Assembly: GCA_035771165.1 (NCBI GenBank)
Contig: JAWNZC010000314.1
Location: 3,569,001-3,633,000 of the forward strand
DNA from: Paragorgia papillata
Lineage: Eukaryota > Cnidaria > Anthozoa > Scleralcyonacea > Coralliidae
Reading direction: 5' to 3'
Length of the DNA stretch: 64,000 bases
Shown: positions 26,362 to 38,609 of the stretch, one piece after another
How positions within the stretch are numbered: the first letter of the stretch is position 1
Layout of the letters: the number at the start of each line of letters is the position of its first letter
Translations under genes and position numbers: made by a program
Notes under the pieces: generated by a model
Told to the model about the DNA's origin: nothing
The model's input: the letters and a program-made list of their open reading frames with translations, nothing else
Databases searched by the model: none

Positions 26362-26478
26362 GACTTAGCTAGCTATGACTTGTGTACGCGTTAAAAGGTA
26401 TGCCGTAGCGGCTCTTGTTACATTATCACAGTGGATAGCGCGTGCTATTGCATAAAATAATTTACCAACAAGTTTAAA

Positions 26479-26932
26479 ATGTTCTGTCAGTTTTGTGGAA
26501 GTGAGTTGCAAAATAGTTTTAGATTTTGTCCTGTTTGTGGAAACAGAATCGATTGCAACGCCGTCAATGATGAGCCCGAGCTAGACGAGGATCAAATTCT
26601 TAAAGATTATTTCCGAATGGGTTATTCTTACGAACATATTCTTAAGTTTCTTTTGAAGTTCGCCAACGTCAAAGTCAACATTTCGTCGTTTTAAACCTAA
26701 CTGGTAGAATCGTTCCTGAAGTATCCTTAGTGACATTCGAATACCGTGGAACTTCAAAAGAAACTTAAGAATATGTTGGTAAGAATAACCCATTCGGAAA
26801 TAATCTTTAAGAATTTGATCCTTGTCTAGCTCGGGCTCATCATTGACGGCGTTGCTCTCGATTCTGTTTCCAAAAAGCAGGACAAAATCTAAAACTATTT
26901 TGCAACTCACTTCCACAAAACTGACAGAACAT
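26479..26932. repeat. Z block 12 (type b)
   Basis: RIDCNAV form; shares the CCACCGTGATAA flank variant with block 5. Confidence 0.88.
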
Positions 26933-27049
26933 TTTAAACTTGTTGGTAAATTATTTAATGCAATAGCACGCGCTATCCACCGTGATAATGTAACAAGAGC
27001 CGCTACGGCATACCTTTTAACGCGTACACAAGTCATAGCTAGCTAAGTC

Positions 27050-27528
27050 ATGCCTATATTTGCTGACAAATTATTTTGTGACCTGACAAAATATTGTTGT
27101 GCACTGGCGAAATATTGTTGTGCATTGGCATAATATTGTTGTGCACTGGCGAAATATTGTTGCGCACTGGCAAAATGTTGTTGCGCACTGGCGAAATATA
27201 GTTGTGCATTGGCAAAATATTGTTGTGCACTGACGAAATATTGTTGCGCACTGACGAAATATTGTTGTACACAACAATATTTTGCCAGTGCACAACAATA
27301 TTTTCCCAGTGCGCAACAATATTTTGCCAATGCACAATATTTCGCCAGTGCGCAACAATATTCCGCCAGTGCACAACAATATTTTGCCAGTGCACGACAA
27401 TATTTTGCCAGTGCACTACAATATTTTGCCAGTGCACAACAATATTTTGCCAATGCACAACAATATTTCGCCAGTGCACAACAATATTTTGCCAGTTCAC
27501 AAAATAATTTGTCAATAAATATAGGCAT
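27050..27528. repeat. M block 13 (479 bp)
   Basis: M block 3 class with one extra 21-bp unit, which accounts for the 3,551-bp spacing here. Confidence 0.9.
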
Positions 27529-27645
27529 GACTTAGCTAGCTATGACTTGTATACGCGTTAAAAGGTATGCCGTAGCGGCTCTTGTTACATTATCACAGTG
27601 GATAGCGCGTGCTATTGCATAAAATAATTTACCAAGAAGTTTAAA

Positions 27646-28097
27646 ATGTTCTGTCAGTTTTGTGGAAGTGAGTTGCAAAATAGTTTTAGATTTCGTCCTG
27701 TTTCTGGAAACAGAATCGAGAGCAACGCTGTCAATGATGAGCCCGAGCTAGACGAGGATCAAATTCTTAAAGATTATTTCCGAATGGGTTATTCTTACGA
27801 ACACATTCTTAAGTTTCTTTTGAAGTTCGCCAACGTCAAAGTCAACATTTCGTCGTTTTAAACCTAACTGGTAGAATCGTTCCTGAAGTGTCCTTAGTGA
27901 CATTCAAAACCGTGGAACTTCAAAAGAAACTTAAGAATATGTTCGTAAGAATAACCCATTCGGAAATAATCTTTAAGAATTTGATCCTCGTCTAGCTTGG
28001 GCTCATCATTGACGGCGTTGCTCTCGATTCTGTTTCCACAAACAGGACAAAATCTAAAACTATTTTGCAACTCACTTCCACAAAACTGACAGAACAT
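27646..28097. repeat. Z block 13 (type c)
   Basis: RFRPVSG plus arm and HGFECH minus arm. Confidence 0.88.
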
Positions 28098-28214
28098 TTC
28101 AAACTTGTTGGTAAATTATTTTATGCAATAGCACGCGCTATCCACTGTGATAATGTAACAAGAGCCGCTACGGCATACCTTTTAACGCGTACACAAGTCA
28201 TAGCTAGCTAAGTC

Positions 28215-28760
28215 ATGCCTATATTTACTGACAAATTATTTTGTGAACTGGCAAAATATTGTTGTGCACTGGCGAAATATTGTTGTGCATTGGCAAAATA
28301 TTGTTGTGCACTGGCAAAATATTGTTGCGCACTGGCAGAAATATTGTTGTGCCTTGGCAAAATATTGTTGTGCACTGACGAAATATTGTTGTGCACTGGC
28401 GAAATATTGTTGCGCACTGGCAAAATATTGTTGTACACTGGCAAAATATTGTTGTGCACTGGCAGAATATTGTTGGGCACTGGCGAAATATTGTTGTGTA
28501 CAACAATATTTCGCCAGTGCGCTACAATATCTTGCCAGTGCGCAACAATATTTTGCCAGTGCACGACAATATTTTGCCAGTGCACTACAATATTTCGTCA
28601 GTGCACAACAATATTTTGCCAATGCACAACAATATTTCGCCAGTGCGCAACAATATTTTGCCAGTGCACAACAATATTTTGCCAATGCACAACAATATTT
28701 CGCCAGTGCACGACAATATTTTGCCAGTTCACAAAATAATTTGTCAATAAATATAGGCAT
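28215..28760. repeat. M block 14 (546 bp)
   Basis: Same class as M block 7. Confidence 0.9.
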
Positions 28761-28877
28761 TACTTAGCTAGCTATGACTTGTATACGCGTTAAAAGGTAT
28801 CCCGTAGCGGCTCTTGTTACATTATCACAGTGGATAGCGCGTGCTATTGCAATAAATAATTTACCAACAAGTTTAAA

Positions 28878-29329
28878 ATGTTCTGTCAGTTTTGTGGAAG
28901 TGAGTTGCAAAATAGTTTTAGATTTTGTCCTGTTTGTGGAAACAGAATCGAGAGCAACGCCGTCAATGATGAGCCCGAGCTAGACGAGGATCAAATTCTT
29001 AAAGATTATTTCCGAATGGGTTATTCTTACGAACATATTCTTAAGTTTCTTTTGAAGTTCGCCAACGTCAAAGTCAACATTTCGTCGTTTTAAACCTAAC
29101 TGGTAGAATCGTTCCTGAAGTGTCCTTAGTGACATTCAAAACCGTGGAACTTCAAAAGAAACTTAAGAATATGTTCGTAAGAATAACCCATTCGGAAATA
29201 ATCTTTAAGAATTTGATCCTCGTCTAGCTTGGGCTCATCATTGACGGCGTTGCTCTCGATTCTGTTTCCACAAACAGGACAAAATCTAAATCTATTTTGC
29301 AACTCACTTCCACAAAACTGACAGAACAT
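28878..29329. repeat. Z block 14 (a/c hybrid)
   Basis: Plus arm is type a (CPVCG kept) while the minus arm is type c (HGFECH), so an exchange happened between the two arms. The minus arm also has QNRFRF. Confidence 0.85.
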
Positions 29330-29446
29330 TTCAAACTTGTTGGTAAATTATTTTATGCAATAGCACGCGCTATCCACTGTGATAATGTAACAAGAGCCGC
29401 TACGGCATACCTTTTAACGCGTACACAAGTCATAGCTAGCTAAGTC

Positions 29447-29992
29447 ATGCCTATATTTACTGACAAATTATTTTGTGAACTGGCAAAATATTGTTGTGCA
29501 CTGGCGAAATATTGTTGTGCATTGGCAAAATATTGTTGTGCACTGGCAAAATATTGTTGCGCACTGGCAGAAATATTGTTGTGCCTTGGCAAAATATTGT
29601 TGTGCACTGACGAAATATTGTTGTGCACTGGCGAAATATTGTTGTGCACTGGCAAAATATTGTTGTACACTGGCAAAATATTGTTGTGCACTGGCAGAAT
29701 ATTGTTGGGCACTGGCGAAATATTGTTGTGTACAACAATATTTCGCCAGTGCGCTACAATATCTTGCCAGTGCGCAACAATATTTTGCCAGTGCACGACA
29801 ATATTTTGCCAGTGCACTACAATATTTCGTCAGTGCACAACAATATTTTGCCAATGCACAACAATATTTCGCCAGTGCGCAACAATATTTTGCCAGTGCA
29901 CAACAATATTTTGCCAATGCACAACAATATTTCGCCAGTGCACGACAATATTTTGCCAGTTCACAAAATAATTTGTCAATAAATATAGGCAT
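29447..29992. repeat. M block 15 (546 bp)
   Basis: A second consecutive long-class M block, showing that one a/c-type monomer was duplicated. Confidence 0.9.
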
Positions 29993-30109
29993 TACTTAGC
30001 TAGCTATGACTTGTATACGCGTTAAAAGGTATCCCGTAGCGGCTCTTGTTACATTATCACAGTGGATAGCGCGTGCTATTGCAATAAATAATTTACCAAC
30101 AAGTTTAAA

Positions 30110-30562
30110 ATGTTCTGTCAGTTTTGTGGAAGTGAGTTGCAAAATAGTTTTAGATTTTGTCCTGTTTGTGGAAACAGAATCGAGAGCAACGCCGTCAATG
30201 ATGAGCCCGAGCTAGACGAGGATCAAATTCTTAAAGATTATTTCCGAATGGGTTATTCTTACGAACATATTCTTAAGTTTCTTTTGAAGTTCGCCAACGT
30301 CAAAGTCAACATTTCGTCGTTTTAAACCTAACTGGTAGAATCGTTCCTGAAGTGTCCTTAGTGACATTCGAATACCGTGGAACTTCAAAAGAAACTTAAG
30401 AATATGTTCGTAAGAATAACCCATTCGGAAATAATCTTTAAGAATTTGATCCTCGTCTAGCTCGGGCTCATCATTGACGGCGTTGCTCTCGATTCTGTTT
30501 CCACAAACAGGACAAAATCTAAAACTATTTTGCAACTCACTTCCACAAAACTGACAGAACAT
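30110..30562. repeat. Z block 15 (type a)
   Basis: As block 7, with EPELDED in both arms. Confidence 0.88.
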
Positions 30563-30678
30563 TTAAAACTTGTTGGTAAATTATTTAATGCAATAGCACG
30601 CGCTATCCACTGTGATAATGTAACAAGAGCCGCTACGGCTACCTTTTAACGCGTACACAAGTCATAGCTAGCTAAGTC

Positions 30679-31263
30679 ATGCCTATATTTGCTGACAAAT
30701 TATTTTGTGAACTGGCAAAATATTGTTGTGCACTGGCGAAATATTGTTGTGCATTGGCATAATATTGTTGTGCACTGGCGAAATATTGTTGCGCACTGGC
30801 AAAATATTGTTGCGCACTGGCGAAATATTGTTGTGCATTGGCAAAATATTGTTGTGCACTGACGAAATATTGTAGTGCACTGGCGAAATATTGTTGTGCA
30901 CTGGCTAAATATTGTTGTGCACTGGCAAAATATTGTTGTCCACTGGCAAAATATTGTTGCGCACTGGCGAAATATTGTTCTACACAACAATATTTTGCCA
31001 GTGCACAACAATATTTTCCCAGTGCGCAACAATATTTTGCCAATGCACAATATTTCGCCAGTGCGCAACAATATTCTGCCAGTGCACAACAATATTTTGC
31101 CAGTGCACGACAATATTTTGCCAATGCACAACAATATTTCTGCCAGTGCGCAACAATATTTTGCCAGTGCACAACAATATTTTGCCAATGCACAACAATA
31201 TTTCGCCAGTGCACAACAATATTTTGCCAGTTCACAAAATAATTTGTCAGTAAATATAGGCAT
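30679..31263. repeat. M block 16 (585 bp)
   Basis: Closely matches M block 22 at 42317-42901, so both come from one larger duplication. Confidence 0.9.
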
Positions 31264-31299
31264 GACTTAGCTAGCTATGACTTGTGTAGGCGTTAAAAG

Positions 31300-31564
31300 G
31301 TTGTCCACTGGCAAAATATTGTTGCGCACTGGCGAAATATTGTTGTACACAAAAATATTTTGCCAGTGCACAACAATATTTTCCCAGTGCGCAACAATAT
31401 TTTGCCAATGCACAATATTTCGCCAGTGCGCAACAATATCCTGCCAGTGCACAACAATATTTTGCCAGTGCACGACAATATTATGCCAATGCACAACAAT
31501 ATTTCGCCAGTGCACGACAATATTTTGCCAGTTCACAAAATAATTTGTCAATAAATATAGGCAT
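31300..31564. repeat. M block 17 (265 bp, shortened)
   Basis: Joined to the previous block by only ~35 bp of flank (GTGTAGGCGTTAAAAGG), with no Z block between. Most of the left arm is missing. Confidence 0.85.
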
Positions 31565-31681
31565 GACTTAGCTAGCTATGACTTGTATACGCGTTAAAAG
31601 GTATGCCGTAGCGGCTCTTGTTACATTATCACAGTGGATAGCGCGTGCTATTGCATTAAATAATTTACCAACAAGTTTAAA

Positions 31682-32135
31682 ATGTTCTGTCAGTTTTGTG
31701 GAAGTGAGTTACAAAATTGTTTTAGATTTTGTCCTGTTTGTGGAAACAGAATCGAGAGCAACGCCGTCAATGATGAGCCCGAGCTAGACGAGGATCAAAT
31801 TCTTAAAGATTATTTCCGAATGGGTTATTCTTACGAACATATTCTTAAGTTTCTTTTGAAGTTCGCCAACGTCAAAGTCAACATTTCGTCGTTTTAAACC
31901 TAACTGGTAGAATCGTTCCTGAAGTATCCTTAGTGACATTCGAATACCGTGGAACTTCAAAAGAAACTTAAGAATATGTTGGTAAGAATAACCCATTCGG
32001 AAATAATCTTTAAGAATTTGATCCTTGTCTAGCTCGGGCTCATCATTGACGGCGTTGCTCTCGATTCTGTTTCCAAAAAGCAGGACAAAATCTAAAACTA
32101 TTTTGCAACTCACTTCCACAAAACTGACAGAACAT
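31682..32135. repeat. Z block 16 (a plus arm, b minus arm)
   Basis: Plus arm has QNCFRF. Minus arm is the cysteine-less b form. The hAT element is inserted in its right flank. Confidence 0.85.
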
Positions 32136-32899
32136 TTTAAACTTGTTGGTAAATTATTTAATGCAATAGCACGCGCTATCCACTGTGATAATGTCAGGGT
32201 TCTGCCCACGGTGGGCGGTGGCGGGCGGCAGCGCCCGGCACTCAGCAGTGCCGCCCGGCACTCAAGCCAAAGCGGACTCTTCCGCCCGGCACTCGAAAAG
32301 TATCAAATACGCAATACGAAAATCCCAATGTTGTATTTTTAATATATATTTTATAAATATAATTTTGTATTTTTTATCTTTGGCGATTTTTTTTATTTAA
32401 ACAATATTACTAGATGAAATTGAGCACTACAATGCGCACAATATTAGTTACTGGTGATTCGGTGAAATACGATATTCCAACAAAGCCAGATTGGATGTCT
32501 GATGAAAGGCGCTAATCACTTCGCACTTTGTTTATTAATGTCGCGCTTCAAGTTAGTACCATGGCTGGGACGCCAAAAAATTGCAATGATTATGACTAAA
32601 GTAATGTTGGTGTACAGCATGTGTTTCCACATTCAACCGAATCAATCTGACTTCATGAGTTGACCTTGATGCAATCTGCATTACACTAAGAATGACCTCG
32701 CTGAAACGCGCTTGCAATAATTATTATATTGTAATATGATACAACTTACAAGTAACACTGGGTGTTAGTAGTCTAAACGTAGTCTAGACTCTAGAGTATT
32801 CATCATACTGCGACTGACATTACTCATTTACTGTTACTGTATTAAGTATATATTCTAGCATGCCATGTGCCTAAATAGTAAATGTTCATTGTTTATTAT

Positions 32900-32907
32900 T
32901 ATAAAAG
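32900..32907 (+). promoter_or_regulatory. candidate TATA box of the hAT transposase
   Basis: TATAAAAG lies about 120 bp upstream of the proposed transposase start codon. The remainder of 32195-33024 shows only subterminal repeats and AT-rich sequence. Confidence 0.35.
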
Positions 32908-33024
32908 TAGAGTCAGTGTGGTTGTGATTCGACAAATGAAACGAATTCCAACAAGGGCTCCGCTCTGTTTGGGTGGAATGAAAGCTATATAATTAAGTTT
33001 ACAATATTATATATTCGATCGACG

Positions 33025-33103
33025 ATGGCTGATCGCCAAGCGAAACGACAAAAGCTTCAGAAACCAATGACATCGTTTTTCGCCAAGAAACCAGCCGATC
33101 CAG
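33025..33103 (+). CDS. hAT transposase, exon 1 (PIP-box exon)
   Basis: The exon begins at ATG 33025 and encodes 26 residues plus one base. Residues 12-19 read QKPMTSFF, matching the PCNA-interacting (PIP) consensus Q-x-x-hydrophobic-x-x-aromatic-aromatic, with basic residues before it (KRQK) and after it (AKKP). It ends at a GTAAGC donor. The 587-bp intron ends in a pyrimidine-rich TATTTATTTTTCAG acceptor. Joining gives codon G|TT and an open frame into exon 2. Exon 2 has no good ATG at its start, which supports this exon. Confidence 0.7.
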
Positions 33104-33690
33104 GTAAGCATTATTACCTTTGATAATTTTTCATTTTATGCTTCCGTAGACAGTCTGAGTTTTCACGTGTTTTCGCGCATTCCAATACTAATAGCTAATC
33201 TACATAAGCCGCGACCTTTCAATCGCGTGATTGAAGCGACATTTCTATTGCAAGAATTGAATAGATTCATTCGAATAGATTTCTCAAATAGTTCCACCCA
33301 AGGGACCTCATATTAAGTAATATATACAACATGAGCGGCCGTGTTGTATCGGATATATATCTGATACAACACGGCCGCGAATGTTGTATATTACTTAAGA
33401 TACGAATGCATCTAAAGAACCATATTTACCAACTATTTCAGCGATACCGAGAAAATCGAAGCTAAAGTTTATGTAAATCAGGACGATGCTGTATCCGATT
33501 TACAACCTCTGTTACGGTATTGATTTCTTTTGTGTTTTCTTCAGGAATTATTAATGAGTATTTTAAGACAAAAGAAAACATCCGCTTCACGCGACAAAAT
33601 TTGCCAGTGGAATTGGAAGTTCTGAATCGAAAACAGTTTAACCATGGAATTATCTCCTAGAAAAACTATTGTAATCTATTTATTTTTCAG
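33104..33690 (+). other. transposase intron containing a long hairpin
   Basis: This 587-bp GT-AG intron (GTAAGC ... TTTTTCAG) carries an 86-bp inverted repeat at 33313-33398, with arms of about 37 bp from TTAAGTAATATA to GGCCGTGTTGTATC. The hairpin begins TTAA and ends TTAA and may be a tiny MITE. Confidence 0.6.
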
Positions 33691-35921
33691 TTGTGACTGA
33701 GTCTGAGGAAACACTTGAAGATATTCCGAGTACATCACAACAGCAACAGCAGACTGATTCAACAAATCAGCCCAAAACCCAGTCATTTGAGTCGGATACT
33801 AGCACCGCGAAAAATAAAAAACGAGCAGCATCCTTTGTTCCAAGCTGGAAAACCAATCGACCATGGCTTGCGTATGTAGAAGGTCAGGGAATGTACTGCA
33901 CAGTCTGTCAAAAAGCTGAGAAGCGGCCATTTGATCGGGATACGTGGAACAAAATACCTGCCACGCGTCTGAGGCTCGAAAGCATAAAAAGTCATGAGAA
34001 TTGCGTTGCGCACAAGGATGCTGTTCGTCAGTTAGCCCTTGTTGCACAATGCGAGACAATCCCTGGAATTGTACAACCAGATGTTTGTCTAAGTTCAATG
34101 GCCAAAACATTTGCTTGTCTGTATTTTCTGTGCAAAAACAGAATCGCCCACACAACCAATTTTGGGCCTTTACTGGACTTAATTGGTTTCTTAGGTGTGA
34201 ACCTTAAATCAAAAATATCTGTTGGAAAGAATGCAACATATCTTTCTGACAAATCCATTCAAGAGATGCTCTTCGCCATGAGTGATTTGATTGAAGATCA
34301 AATATTAGATGATCTAAAAAAATCTAATTTCTTTGCCCTTATGTTTGACGAGACAACAGATTGCAGCATTGTAGAGCAATTGGTTATCCACACAAGGTTC
34401 ATTGATCCAGATGGTGCAGTGAAAGTCAAGTTCTTGAAGATGCTGGATGCTCTCAAGCCTGCTGAGTGTGACGAGGACAACTCGAGTAATGACCATATCG
34501 TAAGTCTGAATGCAACTAACATTGCCTGTAGGGTCAAAGACTATGTTGTATCCAAGCATTTGATGTTTTCAAAGTTGGTTGGCATCGGAACAGACGGCGC
34601 TTCAGTCATGACTGGAAAACATAATGGCGCTGTTAAACAAATTGTAGATTTCCAGTTAGATGCCCAAGCAGAATCTGCTCCAAGTAAATGTGAAGCTGTA
34701 GGCGTGCACTGTGCTGCTCACAAGCTAAGCCTGGCTGCATCACAGGCGGGAGATGGAGTTCCCTACGTCAAGAAATTCAAAGATATCCTGAGAAAGCTGT
34801 ACGACTTCTTTGACAACAGTTCTGTCAGAACAGCTGGTCTTGGAGCTGTTCAGGAATTGTTGAATGACCCGAAGCTAAAGCTGCTACAACCATCATCAAC
34901 AAGGTGGCTGAGTGTTGGAAATGCTGTGAAACGCCTTAAAGACATCTTCGCCAGTGTGGTTATCAGCTTGGGGAGAGAAGCGGAAGAACGCCATGATGTT
35001 ACTGCAGCAGGCTTGCACCACATAGTCACGGAATACAAATTTGTGGCCACCATGCTGTTATTGTGCGATGTCCTGCCAACCGTAAACAGGTTATCATTAC
35101 TTTTCCAGGCGGAATGGATTGACTTTACCAGTGTTTCTAAGTATGTTCAATCAACCGTCTCCAAGCTGGAGGGTATGAAGACCAAGGATGGCAATTCTCT
35201 GAAAGCAATTGGTGAATATGTCCAGCAATTGTCACACTCTACTGGTGTAGAGTTAAGAAGCCAGGTCCAACCGGGTGAGATAATTTCGGATCGCCATGAA
35301 ATTTTTAGAAGATCGGTTCAGTCACTCTTCCTCAACCAACTGATAACGAATATCAACAGCAGGTTTAAAGATACTGATGTCATTTTCTCATTCCTGTCAG
35401 TGTTCGACCCAAGAAATCTGCCAAATCAAGACGAATCTCAAGATGAACCTGTGACTCCCTGTGATGATGACGACGACGACGATGATGATGATGGTGACGA
35501 TGATGATCATGCCGACACTGCGAAAACCCCAGCCACTACAGCCAAGTCTCTGCAGGACTATGGGGACGATATTATCAGAACCATGTGTTCAAGATTTGGA
35601 ATTGACATGGAGCCAGCACTTGAGGAGTGGGGAGATTTTAAGCAGTTTTCCTCAGATCATCAGAAGAAGCTGCAACTGAGAGATGTTACACATCAATTGT
35701 GTACCAATGAAACTCAGAGACAGCTTTACCCACACATGTCGAAACTGGCCCAAATTTGCTGCGTTATTCCACCACACACAGCGGACTGTGAACTAGATTT
35801 TTCTCAGCTGAAATTTGTTAAGACAGCTTTGAGAAATCGGATGAAGGATAAAACTCTGGATTCAATAATCAGAACATGGCCAGAAATCGAGGACAACATG
35901 GCGGCAAAGCATGCGCACTGA
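33691..35921 (+). CDS. hAT-family transposase, exon 2 (ZNF862-like)
   Basis: The exon supplies 742 uninterrupted codons; with exon 1 the protein is 769 residues. Numbered on the joined protein: a glutamine/serine-rich start, a BED/TTF-type zinc site (C96, C99, H128, H134), then the RNase-H-like catalytic region with DETTDCS (D246) and GTDGASVMTGKH (D328), a CAAHKLSLA motif, the insertion region (STRWLS), an aspartate run encoded at 35461-35512, and a C-terminal hAT dimerisation segment (HTADCELDFSQLKF to KTALRNRMKDKTLD). In hAT enzymes two aspartates and a glutamate do the DNA cutting. The glutamate is probably in the last segments, but I cannot fix it without an alignment. The domain order is that of ZNF862-like proteins and related hAT transposases. 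No stop or frameshift is seen, so it may be active. It acts in the nucleus on the element's own ends. Confidence 0.88.
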
Positions 35922-37381
35922 ATCCCTTTTTAATTAATTCAATATGGCGTCCTTCAATAGATTTCTTAAGGAAATATAAAGAACAATCATTTTCGGTTAT
36001 TTACTATTGTAAATTCCGACATGCGAACGTCCAAAACTTCACCAAATTGAACAATCGTTCAGCACTACAATTTCTATTAAGTTTGGAGCGTCCTAAATAG
36101 GTTCCCGAGCCCCTCACAAACATACCTCTTATTCGCTGTTCAAAGTCTATTAATCTGCTATATCACTTATTTTGGAGCTCCAATTTTGGCTGCTTCTGTG
36201 TTGTTTGTCCACGATGCGAACGTCTGAATTTGCTCAGGATGAACGTTACTTTGTTTTGCGCAGTTGTTCGTTCCACTTTTTCGTTGTTTAATAGGTTCCC
36301 AAAGACCTTAAAATGTACGATTTATTGCAGCCGAGTCGTTGTAATTTAATCCATCAAGCGCCAAGATAAATACTGAACTCGGCGTGAAGAAGCAATGCAT
36401 TCCTCGATAATTTCGGGTTCTTGTCCGCCATTTCTTATCGAGCTGTTGCTAGGTTGCCAGAGTCTTAACCGCTGTTATTATTATTAAATGTGACTGTGGA
36501 TTCAGAAATAATAACCAAAATTTATGCGGCAATTTTTGTGAGTATGAGTGTACAGACCTGTCTAGACGATTAAAGCTTTTGTAATTGGATATTTGGGTAA
36601 GAAATGGGTCAATAAGACATTTTAGCGAATAACTCTACTTTAATTTATTGCTATAGACTTCTGTTTATAGCCGAAATGATCGATATTTAGCCATCAGAAT
36701 TTTCAAATTAATATTACCATCTAAATATGAGCCCACAGGCCACTGCCGCTGAGTGTCCTGGATTTCTAGCCATGAATTGTCGTTGAAGGTCCTCCAGTTC
36801 ACAAATTTCCTTTCAAAGAGGCTGTACGTTTGTGGGCACAAAGAAAGAACCGGAGACTGAAAACAATTTAATAAAGTTCGACTTCTTATACTTCTAACAA
36901 TAGATGACATTGACTGTCTGGATCATTATGACTTCACATATAAGATATTATTCTGATATATTCTATATAAGATATATTCATATTAATAATAATCCTCACC
37001 TGTATTGTAATGCAGTTGCTTAGACACAGTCAATGATGTACAGTGTGCCTTTACTTAACTTAGTTATTAAGCCGTTTAGCTGGCCAAGTAAGGTCCAGTC
37101 ACAGTGATTTATCATTAAAATAATAAATATGATTATGTTATGTATAGTTAAATAAAATTAAATAACTACTGACACAATAACAATTGTTAGCCAGGACCTT
37201 ACTCATGTAATACTAATAATAAATTTCACTTGCTCAGAATTTGAAAAATAGCAATAAGCATTTTGAGACCACCAAAATTTCAAAAGTTGTTGGCGAGGTG
37301 AGGGGGGGGGGGGGGGGGGGGGGGGGCATGCCCCCAGGCCTGCAGGTACCCGGCACTCACATGGTCCTGGGCAGAACCCTG
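35922..37381. other. 3' untranslated and right-end part of the hAT element
   Basis: No further coding region is convincing. AT-rich DNA runs to a 25-base G tract (37302-37326), then GCATGCCCCC, one CCCGGCACTC motif and the right 13-bp terminal repeat. Confidence 0.6.
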
Positions 37382-37444
37382 AATGTAACAAGAGCCGCTA
37401 CGGCATACCTTTTAACGCGTACACAAGTCATAGCTAGCTAAGTC

Positions 37445-37923
37445 ATGCCTATATTTGCTGACAAATTATTTTGTGACCTGACAAAATATTGTTGTGCACT
37501 GGCGAAATATTGTTGTGCATTGGCATAATATTGTTGTGCACTGGCGAAATATTGTTGCGCACTGGCAAAATGTTGTTGCGCACTGGCGAAATATAGTTGT
37601 GCATTGGCAAAATATTGTTGTGCACTGACGAAATATTGTTGCGCACTGGCGAAATATTGTTGTACACAACAATATTTTGCCAGTGCACAACAATATTTTC
37701 CCAGTGCGCAACAATATTTTGCCAATGCACAATATTTCGCCAGTGCGCAACAATATTCCGCCAGTGCACAACAATATTTTGCCAGTGCACGACAATATTT
37801 TGCCAGTGCACTACAATATTTTGCCAGTGCACAACAATATTTTGCCAATGCACAACAATATTTCGCCAGTGCACAACAATATTTTGCCAGTTCACAAAAT
37901 AATTTGTCAATAAATATAGGCAT
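37445..37923. repeat. M block 18 (479 bp)
   Basis: Same class as M block 13; first block right of the hAT element. Confidence 0.9.
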
Positions 37924-38040
37924 GACTTAGCTAGCTATGACTTGTATACGCGTTAAAAGGTATGCCGTAGCGGCTCTTGTTACATTATCACAGTGGATAG
38001 CGCGTGCTATTGCATAAAATAATTTACCAAGAAGTTTAAA

Positions 38041-38492
38041 ATGTTCTGTCAGTTTTGTGGAAGTGAGTTGCAAAATAGTTTTAGATTTCGTCCTGTTTCT
38101 GGAAACAGAATCGAGAGCAACGCCGTCAATGATGAGCCCGAGCTAGACGAGGATCAAATTCTTAAAGATTATTTCCGAATGGGTTATTCTTACGAACACA
38201 TTCTTAAGTTTCTTTTGAAGTTCGCCAACGTCAAAGTCAACATTTCGTCGTTTTAAACCTAACTGGTAGAATCGTTCCTGAAGTGTCCTTAGTGACATTC
38301 AAAACCGTGGAACTTCAAAAGAAACTTAAGAATATGTTCGTAAGAATAACCCATTCGGAAATAATCTTTAAGAATTTGATCCTCGTCTAGCTTGGGCTCA
38401 TCATTGACGGCGTTGCTCTCGATTCTGTTTCCACAAACAGGACAAAATCTAAAACTATTTTGCCACTCACTTCCACAAAACTGACAGAACAT
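38041..38492. repeat. Z block 17 (type c)
   Basis: RFRPVSG plus arm; GSEWQNS minus arm as in blocks 3 and 10. Confidence 0.88.
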
Positions 38493-38609
38493 TTCAAACT
38501 TGTTGGTAAATTATTTTATGCAATAGCACGCGCTATCCACTGTGATAATGTAACAAGAGCCGCTACGGCATACCTTTTAACGCGTACACAAGTCATAGCT
38601 AGCTAAGTC

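Larger units (their letters stand above)
32195..37381 (+). mobile_element. hAT transposon, apparently autonomous, 5,187 bp
   Basis: The ends are exact 13-bp inverted repeats (CAGGGTTCTGCCC at left, its complement at right). AATGT flanks it on both sides (32190-32194 and 37382-37386) where uninterrupted array copies have a single AATGT, so the insertion point and a 5-bp target duplication are directly readable. Near the left end CCCGGCACTC occurs three times and it occurs once near the right end; these are candidate transposase sites. It contains one two-exon transposase gene on the plus strand. hAT elements usually make 8-bp duplications; I recall a minor hAT lineage with 5-bp duplications. 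The array matches up on both sides, so this insertion is younger than array growth. A 25-G run lies at 37302-37326. Confidence 0.92.

Noticed and set aside
32025..32400. Proline/arginine-rich frames across the left hAT end
   Set aside because: They cross the boundary between a Z arm and the transposon terminus, so they are artefacts of the junction.
33783..35053. Minus-strand frames of 67-118 codons inside the transposase
   Set aside because: They are shadows of the 742-codon plus-strand frame.
37203..37441. Glycine- or proline-run frames near 37.3 kb
   Set aside because: They depend on a 25-base G tract at the transposon's right end.
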